DNA of 64,000 bases from Engelhardtia mirabilis (GTDB taxonomy: Bacteria; Planctomycetota; UBA1135; GCA-002686595), in the NCBI GenBank assembly GCA_007751255.1, contig CP036296.1:3658001-3722000 (forward strand), in the 5' to 3' direction. This document shows, in pieces, positions 1 to 7,241 of this stretch (the first letter of the stretch is position 1; every line of letters starts with the position of its first letter). Below the pieces are notes generated by a model that ran no database searches, was not told the origin of the DNA, and saw nothing but the letters and a program-made list of their open reading frames with translations. The position numbers and the translations under genes are program-made.

Positions 1-153
1 GCCGGCATCCGAGAGGCCGAAGCCACCTACATCGAGCGCCTGCGCGAGGCTCCCAAGCTCCGCCAGTCGCTCCCCGATCTTGCCCCGAACGAGAGCGGCC
101 TCCCGCTCTACTCGGGTGCCTGGCGCCTGCCGGAAGGGAGCAAGGTGCGATGA
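1..153 (+). CDS. Partial phage protein, C-terminal 50 residues, unrecognised
   Basis: An open frame enters from the left edge and stops at a TGA at 151-153. The visible 50 residues end in PEGSKVR and contain AEATYIERLREAP, which is charged and probably helical. The stop overlaps the ATG of the next gene (150-152) in an ATGA arrangement, the same spacing used throughout this operon, which supports it as real. No family can be assigned from the fragment. Confidence 0.7.
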   Translation, partial: AGIREAEATYIERLREAPKLRQSLPDLAPNESGLPLYSGAWRLPEGSKVR

Positions 154-569
154 GTTCGTGCAAGAACTGGATCGGAGACGAGTTCTTCTCTGGAGACCGC
201 CAGTCCGAGGACGTTTCGATGAAGCCACTCCTCGGCAAGGTGATCGGCGAGGCGTTCCGAATCGCTTTGGTGGACTCGCTGCCGCCGGAGACTTCCGACG
301 AGAGGCGAGTGGCGATCTACCGCGACGCCCACGCCATCTCGGATGAAGAGTGGCTCGGCATCGACCCAAACGCCCTGGCTCGGAATGTTGGCGTTCGGAT
401 GCTGGGAACCGGCGGGTGGACAATCCGCGGGGCCTACTCGGGCAGCGCCAGCGCGCGGGAGGTGTTCGACGCAACGATCGGGAACGCCGACGAGAACCTG
501 GCGGACAGGCTCGCCGCCGAACTGGGCGAGCACCTGAACAGCGGCGGCGAGGGAGGTGGGAACCGATGA
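150..569 (+). CDS. Hypothetical phage protein (139 aa)
   Basis: The reading frame starts with MSSCKNWIGDEFF and is coupled by 4-base overlaps to the gene before (stop 151-153) and after (start 566). It is mixed alpha/beta in composition, with acidic stretches (ENLADRLAAELGEHL) near the C-terminus followed by a Gly/Ser-rich tail. There is no signal peptide or membrane segment. I do not recognise a family. Its place in the rightward early operon suggests a non-structural role. Confidence 0.75.
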   Translation: MSSCKNWIGDEFFSGDRQSEDVSMKPLLGKVIGEAFRIALVDSLPPETSDERRVAIYRDAHAISDEEWLGIDPNALARNVGVRMLGTGGWTIRGAYSGSASAREVFDATIGNADENLADRLAAELGEHLNSGGEGGGNR

Positions 570-928
570 GGCTCATCTCCTTCTCCATGACGGAGCCCCA
601 GATCCTGGACCGATCGAAGACCGTGACTCGCAGGACAGGCTGGCGGCACGCGAAGGCCGGCGACCTGCTCCGAGGCGTCCACAAGTGCATGGGCTTCAAG
701 CCCGGTGAGAAGCCCCGGACGCTCGCCACGGTGCGCGTCGTGGAGGTCCGCCGCGAGCGGCTCGACGCGATCACAGACCAAGACGTAGCGCGCGAGGGCT
801 ACCCCGGACAGTCGGCGGACTGGTTCGTCGCGAAGTTCTGCCAGGCGATGCGCTGCACGCCGGAGACAGAGGTCGCGCGGATCGAGTTCGAGTACGTCGA
901 CGAGGGCGAAGGAGGTGGCGCTCGATGA
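566..928 (+). CDS. ASCH-domain-like phage protein (120 aa)
   Basis: The protein begins MRLISFSMTEPQILDRSKTV and continues with TRRTGW and a GD-L segment (AKAGDLLRGVHKCMGFKPGEK). This matches the start of phage ASCH-type proteins, where 'xPQxLDxxKxVTRRxGW' followed by 'GDxLxxVxKxMGxKxGE' is characteristic. ASCH folds bind RNA or modified nucleotides and some act as amidohydrolases on modified cytidine; activity here is unknown. A longer upstream reading in this frame exists, but ATG 566 overlaps the preceding stop in the ATGA style of the operon and begins exactly where the conserved sequence begins. Confidence 0.7.
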   Translation: MRLISFSMTEPQILDRSKTVTRRTGWRHAKAGDLLRGVHKCMGFKPGEKPRTLATVRVVEVRRERLDAITDQDVAREGYPGQSADWFVAKFCQAMRCTPETEVARIEFEYVDEGEGGGAR

Positions 929-1527
929 CCGACTTCGAACCGACCGCCTCTCCGCTCGAGTGGCCCGCAGGCTGGGTCCGGACGACTTCGCCCACCCGAG
1001 CCCGATTCGACGATCGGCTCACCGTCGCGGCCGCGCTCTCGGTCCTGCGGGCCGAGCTGGATCGCCTCGGCGCCTCCGGCGTGGTCATCTCGAGCAACTT
1101 GCAGCTCAGGCTCGACGGGCTCCCCCGCTCTGGGCAGGGCGAGCCTCGAGACCCTGGTGCAGCGGTCTACTTCCGTCTCAAGGGGAAGCCCCACGTTCTC
1201 GCCTGCGACCGATGGTCGCGCGTCGCCTGGAACCTCCGGGCGATCTCGAAGCACATCGAGGCTCTCCGCGGGATGGACCGATGGGGCGTGGGTTCACTGG
1301 AGCGCGTGTTCACCGGCTACCAGGCACTGCCGGCGCCGGCGTCCGCCGTGAGCTTGCGCTCCTGGTGGGACGTCCTGGGCGTGGAGCGCAGTGCGACCAC
1401 TGAGCAGGTCCAGGCCGCATACCGCGCCCTCGCCCGTGAGCGTCACCCCGACGCAGGTGGCTCTGACGCGCTCTTCTCCGAACTCGGCCGAGCGCGCTCT
1501 GAGGCGCTGCAGGAGATCTCTCGATGA
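925..1527 (+). CDS. Phage protein with C-terminal J domain (200 aa)
   Basis: Residues about 145-195 read WWDVLGVERSATTEQVQAAY, then a basic helix and the diagnostic HPD tripeptide (RERHPDAGG), followed by a helix ending SELGRARSEAL. This is a J domain, the module that stimulates Hsp70 (DnaK) ATPase. The N-terminal 140 residues have no recognisable zinc finger or Gly/Phe region, so it is not a full DnaJ. Phages use such proteins to recruit the host chaperone for replication or assembly; that is inference. Start ATG 925 overlaps the previous stop and the stop at 1525-1527 overlaps the next ATG. Confidence 0.75.
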   Translation: MTDFEPTASPLEWPAGWVRTTSPTRARFDDRLTVAAALSVLRAELDRLGASGVVISSNLQLRLDGLPRSGQGEPRDPGAAVYFRLKGKPHVLACDRWSRVAWNLRAISKHIEALRGMDRWGVGSLERVFTGYQALPAPASAVSLRSWWDVLGVERSATTEQVQAAYRALARERHPDAGGSDALFSELGRARSEALQEISR

Positions 1528-1786
1528 CCTCGGCACCCCTCACCGACCGCCAGCGCCTGGAGGGCTGGCTCTGCTTCTTCCGGGCGAGCATCGAGTCCGG
1601 GCACGTCGCCTGCATCCCGCGTCCGGCGGTCGAGGGCATGGTGGCTCTCGGCTGGATGGTCCACGAGCACCGCCACGAGAACGGCGGCCGCCTCCAGCTC
1701 ACCGACGAGGGGAAGCGGGTCGCTGACCTGGAGGGCCCCGCCTGGGGGCTGACTCCGAGCTTTGCGAAGGACGGGGGGGCTCGTGA
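1524..1786 (+). CDS. Small winged-helix-like phage protein, apparent frame disruption at a G7 run
   Basis: The frame opens at ATG 1524 (MTSAPLTDRQRLEGWLCFF) and contains ALGWMVHEH...GRLQLTDEGKRVADL, reminiscent of a winged-helix wing (weak). As written, the zero frame does not stop where the next gene starts; it runs on through it to 2264. A G7 run at 1773-1779 lies just before a TGA at 1784-1786 in the -1 frame, and that TGA overlaps the GTG start (1783) of the next gene. Either one G is missing from the sequence or ribosomes slip -1 here, giving an 87-residue product ending DGGGS. The end given assumes this shift. Confidence 0.5.
1773..1779 (+). other. G7 homopolymer: probable frameshift or sequencing under-call site
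   Basis: Seven consecutive G residues in a zero-frame context GAC GGG GGG GCT. A -1 shift gives GGC TCG TGA, terminating at 1784-1786 in a 4-base GTGA overlap with the next start. A natural G8 would give the same protein without slippage. A shift in the other direction would instead fuse this gene to the next one. Confidence 0.5.
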
Positions 1787-2124
1787 CCCAACTCGGCCTC
1801 TTCGCCCCCCTGGTCCACCCAGACACCGACAAGGGGGCCACGATCGAGGAGCGGTTCCGGGCCTTCGACGCCGCGAACCCCAGCCTTCGCGCCGAGCTGC
1901 TGCGCCGAGCCCGCGCCCTCCGAGATCGCGGCGTCACCCGCTTCGGCGTCAAGGCCATCTGGGAGGCTATCCGCTACGACGCATCGGTGAGCGTCTACGG
2001 GGCCGGGACCTACCGGCTCAACAACTCGTTCACCGCGCTCTATGGGCGGCTGCTCGTCGAGTTGGATCCATCCCTCGAGGGCGTGATCGAGACTCGGCGC
2101 CGGCGGGGGGAGGTGGCGGCTTGA
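1783..2124 (+). CDS. Conserved phage protein of unknown function (113 aa)
   Basis: With a GTG start at 1783 the protein begins MTQLGLFAPLVHPDTDKGAT and contains IEERFRAFDAANP, TRFGVKAIWEAIRYD, YRLNNSFTALYGRLLVE and a C-terminal IETRRRRGE. This layout matches a small protein family often seen in prophages (a helical core with the signature 'LNNSFTSRYARLL'), of unknown biochemical role. It is coupled to the genes on both sides: the start overlaps the shifted stop of the preceding gene, and its TGA (2122-2124) overlaps the TTG of the next. An upstream TTG at 1762 is less likely because it lies inside the previous gene. Confidence 0.72.
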   Translation: MTQLGLFAPLVHPDTDKGATIEERFRAFDAANPSLRAELLRRARALRDRGVTRFGVKAIWEAIRYDASVSVYGAGTYRLNNSFTALYGRLLVELDPSLEGVIETRRRRGEVAA

Positions 2125-2264
2125 ACTCCACCGAGCGGGAGCTGGCCGAGACTCAGAAGGCCCTCGGCCGCACGCGCGGGACGCTGGCCAACGTGCTTGG
2201 ACTCGCGGCGCTTTTCAGCCCGAGCCCCAAGCCAAACACCTCGAGCATGGTCGCGGATGACTGA
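2121..2264 (+). CDS. Short phage peptide (47 aa), unrecognised
   Basis: A TTG at 2121 overlaps the preceding TGA and is preceded by a strong purine-rich site (GGGGGGAGGTGG at about 2105-2116). The product is STERELAETQKALGRTRGTL followed by a short Leu/Ala-rich segment and a polar tail. The N-terminal half is a predicted amphipathic helix. It is short and uses a weak start codon, so support rests on the ribosome-binding site and the operon-type overlap. No function is suggested. Confidence 0.5.
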   Translation: MNSTERELAETQKALGRTRGTLANVLGLAALFSPSPKPNTSSMVADD

Positions 2265-2330
2265 TCGTCCGCACTCACTGCCTCTGAGGCACCGAACGCG
2301 CGGCTGTGGTTTGCCGCGTGGTCATGGCTG

Positions 2331-2366
2331 GCGGGCGGGTCGTCTTCGGGCGGCTCGCCCGCTTTC
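2331..2366 (+). terminator. Stem-loop with UUCG tetraloop followed by TTT
   Basis: A near-perfect 14-base-pair stem (arms 2331-2344 and 2349-2362; three G-U pairs) is closed by the loop TTCG at 2345-2348, the exceptionally stable C(UUCG)G tetraloop. Three T residues follow. It lies after the 47-aa gene and before the zinc-ribbon gene, so it probably ends or attenuates the early transcript. The U-tract is short, so it may be a partial terminator. Confidence 0.65.
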
Positions 2367-2398
2367 CAGTCCCAAATCCTGCACTCCCTGAGGGATAG

Positions 2399-2701
2399 AT
2401 GGCGCGATTTCACACGATCACCGGTAGGGCTCCGAGGCCGGTTGGGGGCCCGCGGTGCCCGAACTGCGGCCATGACCGAAGTTGGTCCAGGCGAAGCCAT
2501 GCCGAAAGCGCTTGCCGCCGCCGCCGGCGAGTGTGCGGTGACTGCGGGCAACTCTTCGAGACCGAGGAGCGCTCGGTGCTTGTCTATCCGGCCCACATGG
2601 CAACGTTTCCCGATCCGCACGCGGCGAGTGAGCTGCGCCGTGAGGCGTGGAAGCTTCTGGAGTCCATCGACTCAGCTCCCGAGGATCGCGAGGCGTCGTG
2701 A
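2399..2701 (+). CDS. NrdR-like zinc-ribbon protein lacking the ATP-cone (100 aa)
   Basis: Residues 20-55 contain CPNCG, a Ser/Arg linker, a run of five Arg and CGDCG followed by LFETEE. This is the zinc ribbon of the NrdR transcriptional regulators of ribonucleotide reductase (CPxC...RRRRxCxxCxxRFxTxE). Chromosomal NrdR is about 150 residues with a C-terminal ATP-cone; here the ribbon is followed by only about 45 charged residues, with no cone motif. It could therefore bind DNA without nucleotide sensing, or simply be a phage zinc-ribbon protein. It stands alone after the hairpin at 2331-2366. Confidence 0.6.
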   Translation: MARFHTITGRAPRPVGGPRCPNCGHDRSWSRRSHAESACRRRRRVCGDCGQLFETEERSVLVYPAHMATFPDPHAASELRREAWKLLESIDSAPEDREAS

Positions 2702-2747
2702 GCCAGTGATCGCGCGCAGGGCCCAGGCGGAAGCTGGGGGCCTCGCG

Positions 2748-2817
2748 AGCTTCTGCAATCAGGGGAGGCGACTGCTCCGGTCCTGGGGGCTGGGTCGACC
2801 TCTCCAACGCAGAAGCT
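2748..2817 (+). repeat. Separated 9-bp inverted repeat before the secreted-protein start
   Basis: AGCTTCTGC at 2748-2756 and GCAGAAGCT at 2809-2817 are exact inverted copies, 52 bases apart. The second copy abuts the ATG at 2818, so a folded leader would occlude the start region. This could be translational control of the following gene, or chance in GC-rich DNA. Confidence 0.3.
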
Positions 2818-5223
2818 ATGACCTCCACTCAGATCCTCGTCGCCGGCCGCATCGCGATCGCGACTCTGGCACTGGCCGCACTCGCCGCGGTCGCGGCCAT
2901 CGCGCAAGAGGGCCCCGCGCCCTGGGCCGTTCCGATCCCGACCACTGCCGCCACCGTCCGCGTCACCGTCCCGGACACGCCGAGCGCCTGGCCCCTGCGC
3001 TTCATGGTGGGCACGCCGAAGGGCGTGGAGCTCCACCCGGGCGACCTCTCGCCGCTGACCGTGCTCGCCCCTACCGGCGGCGGGAAGCTGGCGACGCAGA
3101 TCGACTCGATCCTGCGCGAGCCCGACGGGTCGATCCGCTCCCTGTGGGTCTCGGCCATGATCCCCGCCGGCCTCGAGGCTGGCTCCGAGCTGGCGATCAA
3201 GGTCATCGAGTCCCCGCGGCCGAAGCAGGGCCCAGCCCTCGCCCCGGTGATCCTCAAGGCACTCACCAAGCCGAACGGCTGGGGCTTCGAGGTCGCCGGC
3301 ATCGATGGGGGCTGGTACGCCGCAAGGTTCGAGCGCCCGGCCACCGTGATCCGCGCGGGCCCGGTGGAGACCGTGTTCCGCATCTCCTCGCCGGTGCTCC
3401 CCGTGGTGCTCGAGAAGGACCCGGCTACGCAGCTCCCCCACCTCGGCGTCGTGACCATGGACCTGCGGGTCTGGAGCGGCATCGAGGCGGTCGACATCCG
3501 GGTCCTGTGGGAGGGCGGGGCGGTCGACGACCCCAACGCCTGGGCCCTGTTCGACTCGGCGACCCTGCGGATTCCGCCTGGCGCCGAGTGCGCGCCGCTC
3601 ATGCCGACCACGGGCTGGGGTGGAGTCGACCAGACCTCCGAGGGCTCGATGATCCGCCTCGCCGCGGCGGGCGACGGGCTCCACGCGACGCTCCCCCACC
3701 ACGCCAAGCTCTGGGCCCTCGGGGCGACCGCGCCGGGCAGGTGGGACGACCTCGAGCCGATCCTCGCCGGCGGAGGCTGGGGATGGGCGGACTCGGGCCC
3801 CTGGTCCCCGCAGGCGACGCGGTGCACCACCGCCGACCTCAAGGCCCCGCCCCTCGGCTTCCTGGGCCTCGCGGGGCGCGCTGAGCTGGCCGAGCGGGCC
3901 CGCGATGGCTGGGAGGAGGCTCGCGCGAAGGGCTGGCCGCTGGAGGGCTCCTACGGCCCCACGAGCTGGCGCCACCCCTCAGGCATCGGCTACGGAGCCA
4001 TGACCGGCGGCGAGGGGATCGACCCCTGGCCGTTCCTGGACTTCGCCTGGGCCGCGCCGGCCGCGACCTTCGAGCTGCTGACCGGTCGTCTCGAGTCGCG
4101 CCTCGACCGCACGCGGGTCTCCCTGGTTCACCTCGACGGCACGACCTGGGATCCGTCGGACGCCGGGGCCCCGTTCAACTTCGTGGCCTCCCCGGAGCCC
4201 CCGTACGCCCCCGGCTGGATCACCGCCTGGCCGAGCTACTCCCAGGACCCGCTGGGCTTCCGCGACGCCCGGCCCGAGTACCGCGAGGCCACGGCGAAGC
4301 TCGCCGACGCCGCCCTGGTCGGGGATCGCAGCTACGGCACCGACGACATGCAGCACTGGGTGCGGGGCCGCCGCGCCCTCTGGCCCCTAGTCGAGCTGTA
4401 CGGCGAACCGATGGCCCGGCTGCTGCTCGAGCGCCAGTCCGCGGCGGTGCGCGCCGACCTGTTCGATGGCGAGGGAGCTGGGGAGTTCACCGAGACCCTG
4501 GCCTGGATGAACCTGACCGACGGCCAGGGCCAGGACTTCGGGCGGGACTTCGCCTGGGCCGGGCACCACATCGCCATGGCCTACGCCGCCGGCAGCGACG
4601 CCGAGCGGGCCGCGCTGGCCCCCTGGTGCGCGACGTGGGTCGACGTGCTCCAGTCCTCCCTGACCGCCAACGGCAGCTTCCAGGTCATCACCGAGGGCAA
4701 GGAGCTGGGCTACGCGCTCCAGGCCGCGGCCGACAACCTCGGGGAGGTCCCGGCCTTCTACCCGTCGCAGACCTACCAGAACTGCCTCGTGGCCGGCGCT
4801 GGGCTCCAGATGCGCGGGGCCTTCCTGGGAATCTGGGACCGGGACGAGATCGACCTCGCGCTGTCCCGCATCGCCCAGGGCATCTCCACCGTCGCCTGGG
4901 GCGAGAACGAGCGAACGCCCGACTACCGATTCGCCGCATCCTTCCAAGATGGCCAGGCGCTCGCGAAGCGGGCCGAGGTCGAGGCCACCTACTCCAGCCT
5001 GCTCCACCCCAAGGCCGAGGGCGACGACGGGAACAAAGGGCAGAGCCTCCACGTCGCGCTGGCCCTCGCCGCCGGGCTGATCTGCGGGCCGACGCACGAG
5101 ATCGGGGATGCGGCCGACCGGTTCCTCGGCGACGACTGGATCAAGGGCGCGCAGCTCGAGGTCAAGTCCGCGCCCGGCAACGGGGCGGTGCTGCTCGGGG
5201 CGCTGCTCACGGGGGGCGACTGA
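2818..5223 (+). CDS. Large secreted phage-borne protein resembling YetA/exo-rhamnogalacturonan-lyase group (801 aa)
   Basis: The N-terminus is a clear Sec signal (IAIATLALAALAAVAAIAQ, then EGP), with a likely cut near residue 30. Residues about 40-150 resemble the N-terminal RIFT-barrel of PcRGLX/YetA proteins: PLRFMVGTPKGVELHPGD, 'lATQIDSILREPDGSIRSLWV', 'iPAGLEAGSELAIKV'. A beta-rich middle (150-350) is followed by a helical C-terminal half with DDMQHWVRGR, FAWAGHHIAMAYAAG and SQTYQNCLVAGAGLQMRG, consistent with an alpha/alpha toroid. Family members cleave or bind acidic polysaccharides; catalysis here is inference. It overlaps a small membrane-protein gene (TGATG), so it may act as an exported lytic or host-glycan-degrading enzyme. 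I see no standard peptidoglycan hydrolase motif. Confidence 0.5.
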   Translation: MTSTQILVAGRIAIATLALAALAAVAAIAQEGPAPWAVPIPTTAATVRVTVPDTPSAWPLRFMVGTPKGVELHPGDLSPLTVLAPTGGGKLATQIDSILREPDGSIRSLWVSAMIPAGLEAGSELAIKVIESPRPKQGPALAPVILKALTKPNGWGFEVAGIDGGWYAARFERPATVIRAGPVETVFRISSPVLPVVLEKDPATQLPHLGVVTMDLRVWSGIEAVDIRVLWEGGAVDDPNAWALFDSATLRIPPGAECAPLMPTTGWGGVDQTSEGSMIRLAAAGDGLHATLPHHAKLWALGATAPGRWDDLEPILAGGGWGWADSGPWSPQATRCTTADLKAPPLGFLGLAGRAELAERARDGWEEARAKGWPLEGSYGPTSWRHPSGIGYGAMTGGEGIDPWPFLDFAWAAPAATFELLTGRLESRLDRTRVSLVHLDGTTWDPSDAGAPFNFVASPEPPYAPGWITAWPSYSQDPLGFRDARPEYREATAKLADAALVGDRSYGTDDMQHWVRGRRALWPLVELYGEPMARLLLERQSAAVRADLFDGEGAGEFTETLAWMNLTDGQGQDFGRDFAWAGHHIAMAYAAGSDAERAALAPWCATWVDVLQSSLTANGSFQVITEGKELGYALQAAADNLGEVPAFYPSQTYQNCLVAGAGLQMRGAFLGIWDRDEIDLALSRIAQGISTVAWGENERTPDYRFAASFQDGQALAKRAEVEATYSSLLHPKAEGDDGNKGQSLHVALALAAGLICGPTHEIGDAADRFLGDDWIKGAQLEVKSAPGNGAVLLGALLTGGD

Positions 5224-5450
5224 TGGACGAAGACCCCCCGCTCGACCTCCGCCGCTCCTGGAAGACCGGCGAGCAGCAGACCGCCGTGGGCGCCGCCGGG
5301 CTGATGGCGCTCGGCGGCGTCGACCCGGAGATGGCGCCATACGTCGCAGCCATCGCCATCGCCGTGGTGCTCGGCCGCGCACTCGTCAAGGCCGCGACGG
5401 CGCTCGCCGCCCGCCCCATCGAACCCAAGGCCCCGGACGCTCAGTCGTGA
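5223..5450 (+). CDS. Small membrane protein, candidate holin (75 aa)
   Basis: The polar N-terminus (MDEDPPLDLRRSWKTGEQQ) is followed by two hydrophobic stretches, AVGAAGLMALGG and MAPYVAAIAIAVVLGRALV, and an Ala/Pro-rich tail. Size, two probable membrane segments and position between a secreted enzyme and a second small membrane protein fit a phage holin, which times lysis by permeabilising the inner membrane. Both ends overlap neighbours: its ATG overlaps the previous TGA, and its TGA (5448-5450) overlaps the next GTG (5447). Sequence alone cannot prove the role. Confidence 0.5.
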   Translation: MDEDPPLDLRRSWKTGEQQTAVGAAGLMALGGVDPEMAPYVAAIAIAVVLGRALVKAATALAARPIEPKAPDAQS

Positions 5451-5833
5451 CCGAAGAGACCGCAGCCGCCACCACGCAGCCGATCGGGCGCTCGACCCCA
5501 GTCCAGCTCGGGCTGATCTTGCTCCTCGGCACCACGATCTTCGGGGCGCTCTACGGGTTCATGGAGGCCAAGGCCCAGGCCCGGATCGACGCCACCGAGG
5601 CGCGCTACCAGGCCCAGCTCGCCCAGCTCCAGAGCAGTGCCAAGATCGCGGCGGACATCGCGGAGATCCGGCGCGACATCGGGGAGATCCGGGTGGAGCA
5701 ATCGCGGGCCGCCGCCGACCTGGAGAAGCGCGCCGCCGACCGGATCTACCGAACGGAGTGGATCCACTGGCGGGACCTGTTCGAGACGCTCAACCCCGAG
5801 GTGCAGGTGCCGAAGTTCCCGTCGAGGAACTAG
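5447..5833 (+). CDS. Membrane-anchored coiled-coil protein, probable lysis accessory (128 aa)
   Basis: A GTG start overlaps the preceding stop. After about 20 polar residues there is one membrane segment (LGLILLLGTTIFGALYGF, about residues 19-36), then a long coiled coil (EAKAQARIDATEARYQAQLA ... IAEIRRDIGEIRVEQSRAAA), ending in a basic segment. This architecture resembles XhlA-type hemolysin/lysis proteins or a membrane-anchored spanin, and the position after a candidate holin fits. Its last 44 bases overlap the 3' end of the convergent leftward operon. Confidence 0.5.
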   Translation: MTEETAAATTQPIGRSTPVQLGLILLLGTTIFGALYGFMEAKAQARIDATEARYQAQLAQLQSSAKIAADIAEIRRDIGEIRVEQSRAAADLEKRAADRIYRTEWIHWRDLFETLNPEVQVPKFPSRN

Positions 5834-6044
5834 GGGCGCGCCGAACCATTCGGAGTTCCTCAACGGTTGGGAAGGCGGCGCGCGCTGCGGCAATCCGCCT
5901 AACGTACTCCTCCATGGGATCCATGCGGAGAGCTTCCGACAAAGAGCGGAAGGTCGCACGGAGTTCGCTAGCAGAGGGCGGCCTGCTGGCTTCGCTGGCT
6001 GCCCGGCAGAAGCGGCGGATCGACTCGGCTTGTTCGGGGCTCAT
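5790..6044 (-). CDS. Hypothetical phage protein (84 aa), last gene of leftward operon
   Basis: The ATG at 6044-6042 overlaps the stop of the previous leftward gene (ATGA), the main evidence that it is translated. The product is a basic, helical protein (SPEQAESIRRFCRAASEASR, then an arginine-rich C-terminus). Its last 44 bases are antisense to the end of the rightward lysis-type gene, so the two convergent transcripts would overlap. No family recognised. Confidence 0.55.
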   Translation of the reverse strand: MSPEQAESIRRFCRAASEASRPPSASELRATFRSLSEALRMDPMEEYVRRIAAARAAFPTVEELRMVRRAPSSSTGTSAPAPRG

Positions 6045-6322
6045 CGCCGCCCGACCTCGACATGCTCGATCGGGGAGAGGGGCTCAGCAGCAGCATGGAG
6101 GGAGCGCAAGGCCCCTGCCAGCTCATCGAATGAGGCAGTCGTTTGCAGCGACAGCGCCTTGACCTTCTCGCCGACGCCTTCACCGAACTGGGCGTCGAGA
6201 CTTTCCATCTCACGCCGCTCCCGGGCATCTAGTTCGGCTCGCATTGCCGCCGCGGCCCCGCCCAGGCTGGGCCGGAACGCAAAGTGCGAGGCAAAGAGCC
6301 GCCTGATGTCGCCTTCATTCAT
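6041..6322 (-). CDS. Hypothetical phage protein (93 aa)
   Basis: Begins MNEGDIRRLFASHFAFRPSL and is mostly helical and charged (AMRAELDARERREMESLDAQ, then FDELAGALRSLHAAAEPL). It is coupled by short overlaps to the genes on both sides of the leftward operon. There is no signal, membrane segment or recognised motif. Confidence 0.6.
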   Translation of the reverse strand: MNEGDIRRLFASHFAFRPSLGGAAAAMRAELDARERREMESLDAQFGEGVGEKVKALSLQTTASFDELAGALRSLHAAAEPLSPIEHVEVGRR

Positions 6323-6486
6323 CGCTCCACCTTACCGCCCTCCGGCTCATCCGCCACAAACCGCCCACTCACGATCACGCAGTCATCCCCCATGGCGTCC
6401 CTCACGGCCTGGCGGTCGGTGGAGACGACTGGGGGCAGCTTGCCGGTGGGGTCGATGGCGGCGTGGCAGGGGATGGGGTCAGCCAT
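6319..6486 (-). CDS. Small hypothetical phage protein (55 aa)
   Basis: ATG 6486 gives MADPIPCHAAIDPTGKLPPV followed by STDRQAVRDAMGDDCVIVSGRFVADEPEGGKVER. A longer reading from 6588 would lie almost entirely inside the upstream gene and is Ser/Arg-rich, so the short form is preferred. It overlaps the upstream stop by 8 bases and the downstream start by 4. The core (DAMGDDCVIVSGRFV) looks like a compact beta-alpha fold. No function recognised. Confidence 0.55.
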   Translation of the reverse strand: MADPIPCHAAIDPTGKLPPVVSTDRQAVRDAMGDDCVIVSGRFVADEPEGGKVER

Positions 6487-6664
6487 CAAGATCCTCCAAG
6501 CTCCGCACGGGAGCCTCTTCCTCGAACTTCGTGACGAGCCAGTCCGCGAACTTCTCCGCGATGAAGCCATCGAAATGCTCTCGGCCATTCCGCTTGCAGG
6601 GGAATCTGCCGAGGATCAGCCCAAGCCTACAGGCCAGGGCTTCCAGTAGTGCTGTTTCAGTCAT
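6479..6664 (-). CDS. Small hypothetical phage protein (61 aa)
   Basis: Starts at ATG 6664 (MTETALLEALACRLGLILGR) and ends EEEAPVRSLEDLDG. The middle, EHFDGFIAEKFADWLVTKFE, is an amphipathic helix. It begins after a 120-base gap (6665-6784) in which I see no gene, so a second leftward promoter may lie there, although no convincing -35/-10 pair is visible. Overlaps the next start by 8 bases. Confidence 0.55.
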   Translation of the reverse strand: MTETALLEALACRLGLILGRFPCKRNGREHFDGFIAEKFADWLVTKFEEEAPVRSLEDLDG

Positions 6665-6784
6665 GGTGGTAGGTGCCGGTCTCTCCCGGCTGTCACGACT
6701 AGAAGCCCGTCGTTCGGTCAGTTGTCAGGCGGCTGCCTGGAGGGGTTCGACAGATAAGTCGAGGTTCGGCATCCGCGTCGACAA

Positions 6785-7045
6785 CTACGCTCGGTTATGG
6801 GTCAGCTCGAGGGGCCCATCGAACAAGACGGGCGTGCCCTCATCGTCCGCGGCAAAGCCCCAGCCTGCGTCCGCCGCGTTCCTAGGGAAGTGGGCGAACA
6901 TGCGGGCTCCACTCCAAGCCAGTTCCACGATGGCGCCACCATTCTCGTCGCTGGAGACGCTCACGGTCCCAGCCTTGCCCTCAAGCTGAAGGATGGTGGC
7001 GCGCAGCCGTCGGGGCAGGTCGGCGGGGGTGGGTTGGTTAGTCAT
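6785..7045 (-). CDS. Hypothetical phage protein (86 aa)
   Basis: ATG 7045 gives MTNQPTPADLPRRLRATILQ followed by a beta-rich stretch (GTVSVSSDENGGAIVELAWS, then RMFAHFPRNAADAGWGFAAD). An in-frame start 48 bases upstream would lie inside the preceding gene. It overlaps that gene's stop (7038) by 8 bases. The small alpha-plus-beta layout is not one I can name. Confidence 0.55.
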   Translation of the reverse strand: MTNQPTPADLPRRLRATILQLEGKAGTVSVSSDENGGAIVELAWSGARMFAHFPRNAADAGWGFAADDEGTPVLFDGPLELTHNRA

Positions 7046-7241
7046 CGGTCCGCGCCTCCCGCCGCGCACGCTCGTTGAGCTTCGCCAGCTCACGCGCCTC
7101 TTTCATGATTGCGCGGTAGGCCCGAGCCGCACCTAGGTGCCGAGCAATCGGCCCAAAGGGCCCGAAGCGTCTGTAGATGACCTCCGCTGCTTCGATCATC
7201 CCGACGTACTTGGCCATGTTCGTGGCTAGGCGGTCAACCAC
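7038..7241 (-). CDS. Small basic phage protein (67 aa), GTG start
   Basis: The GTG at 7241-7239 is preceded by GGAGG with a 6-base spacer, which fixes the start over an upstream in-frame ATG at 7307. The protein (VDRLATNMAKYVGMIEAAEV ... GPIARHLGAARAYRAIMKEA) is helical and strongly basic at its C-terminus (NERARREARTDD), so nucleic-acid binding is possible but unproven. It overlaps the upstream stop by 8 bases. Confidence 0.55.
   Translation of the reverse strand: MVDRLATNMAKYVGMIEAAEVIYRRFGPFGPIARHLGAARAYRAIMKEARELAKLNERARREARTDD

Noticed and set aside
2584-3975. Long open frame on the minus strand (463 codons) opposite the secreted protein
   Set aside because: Composition is the Arg/Gly/Pro-rich shadow typical of high-GC genes, and it overlaps a plus-strand gene with a signal peptide and domain structure.
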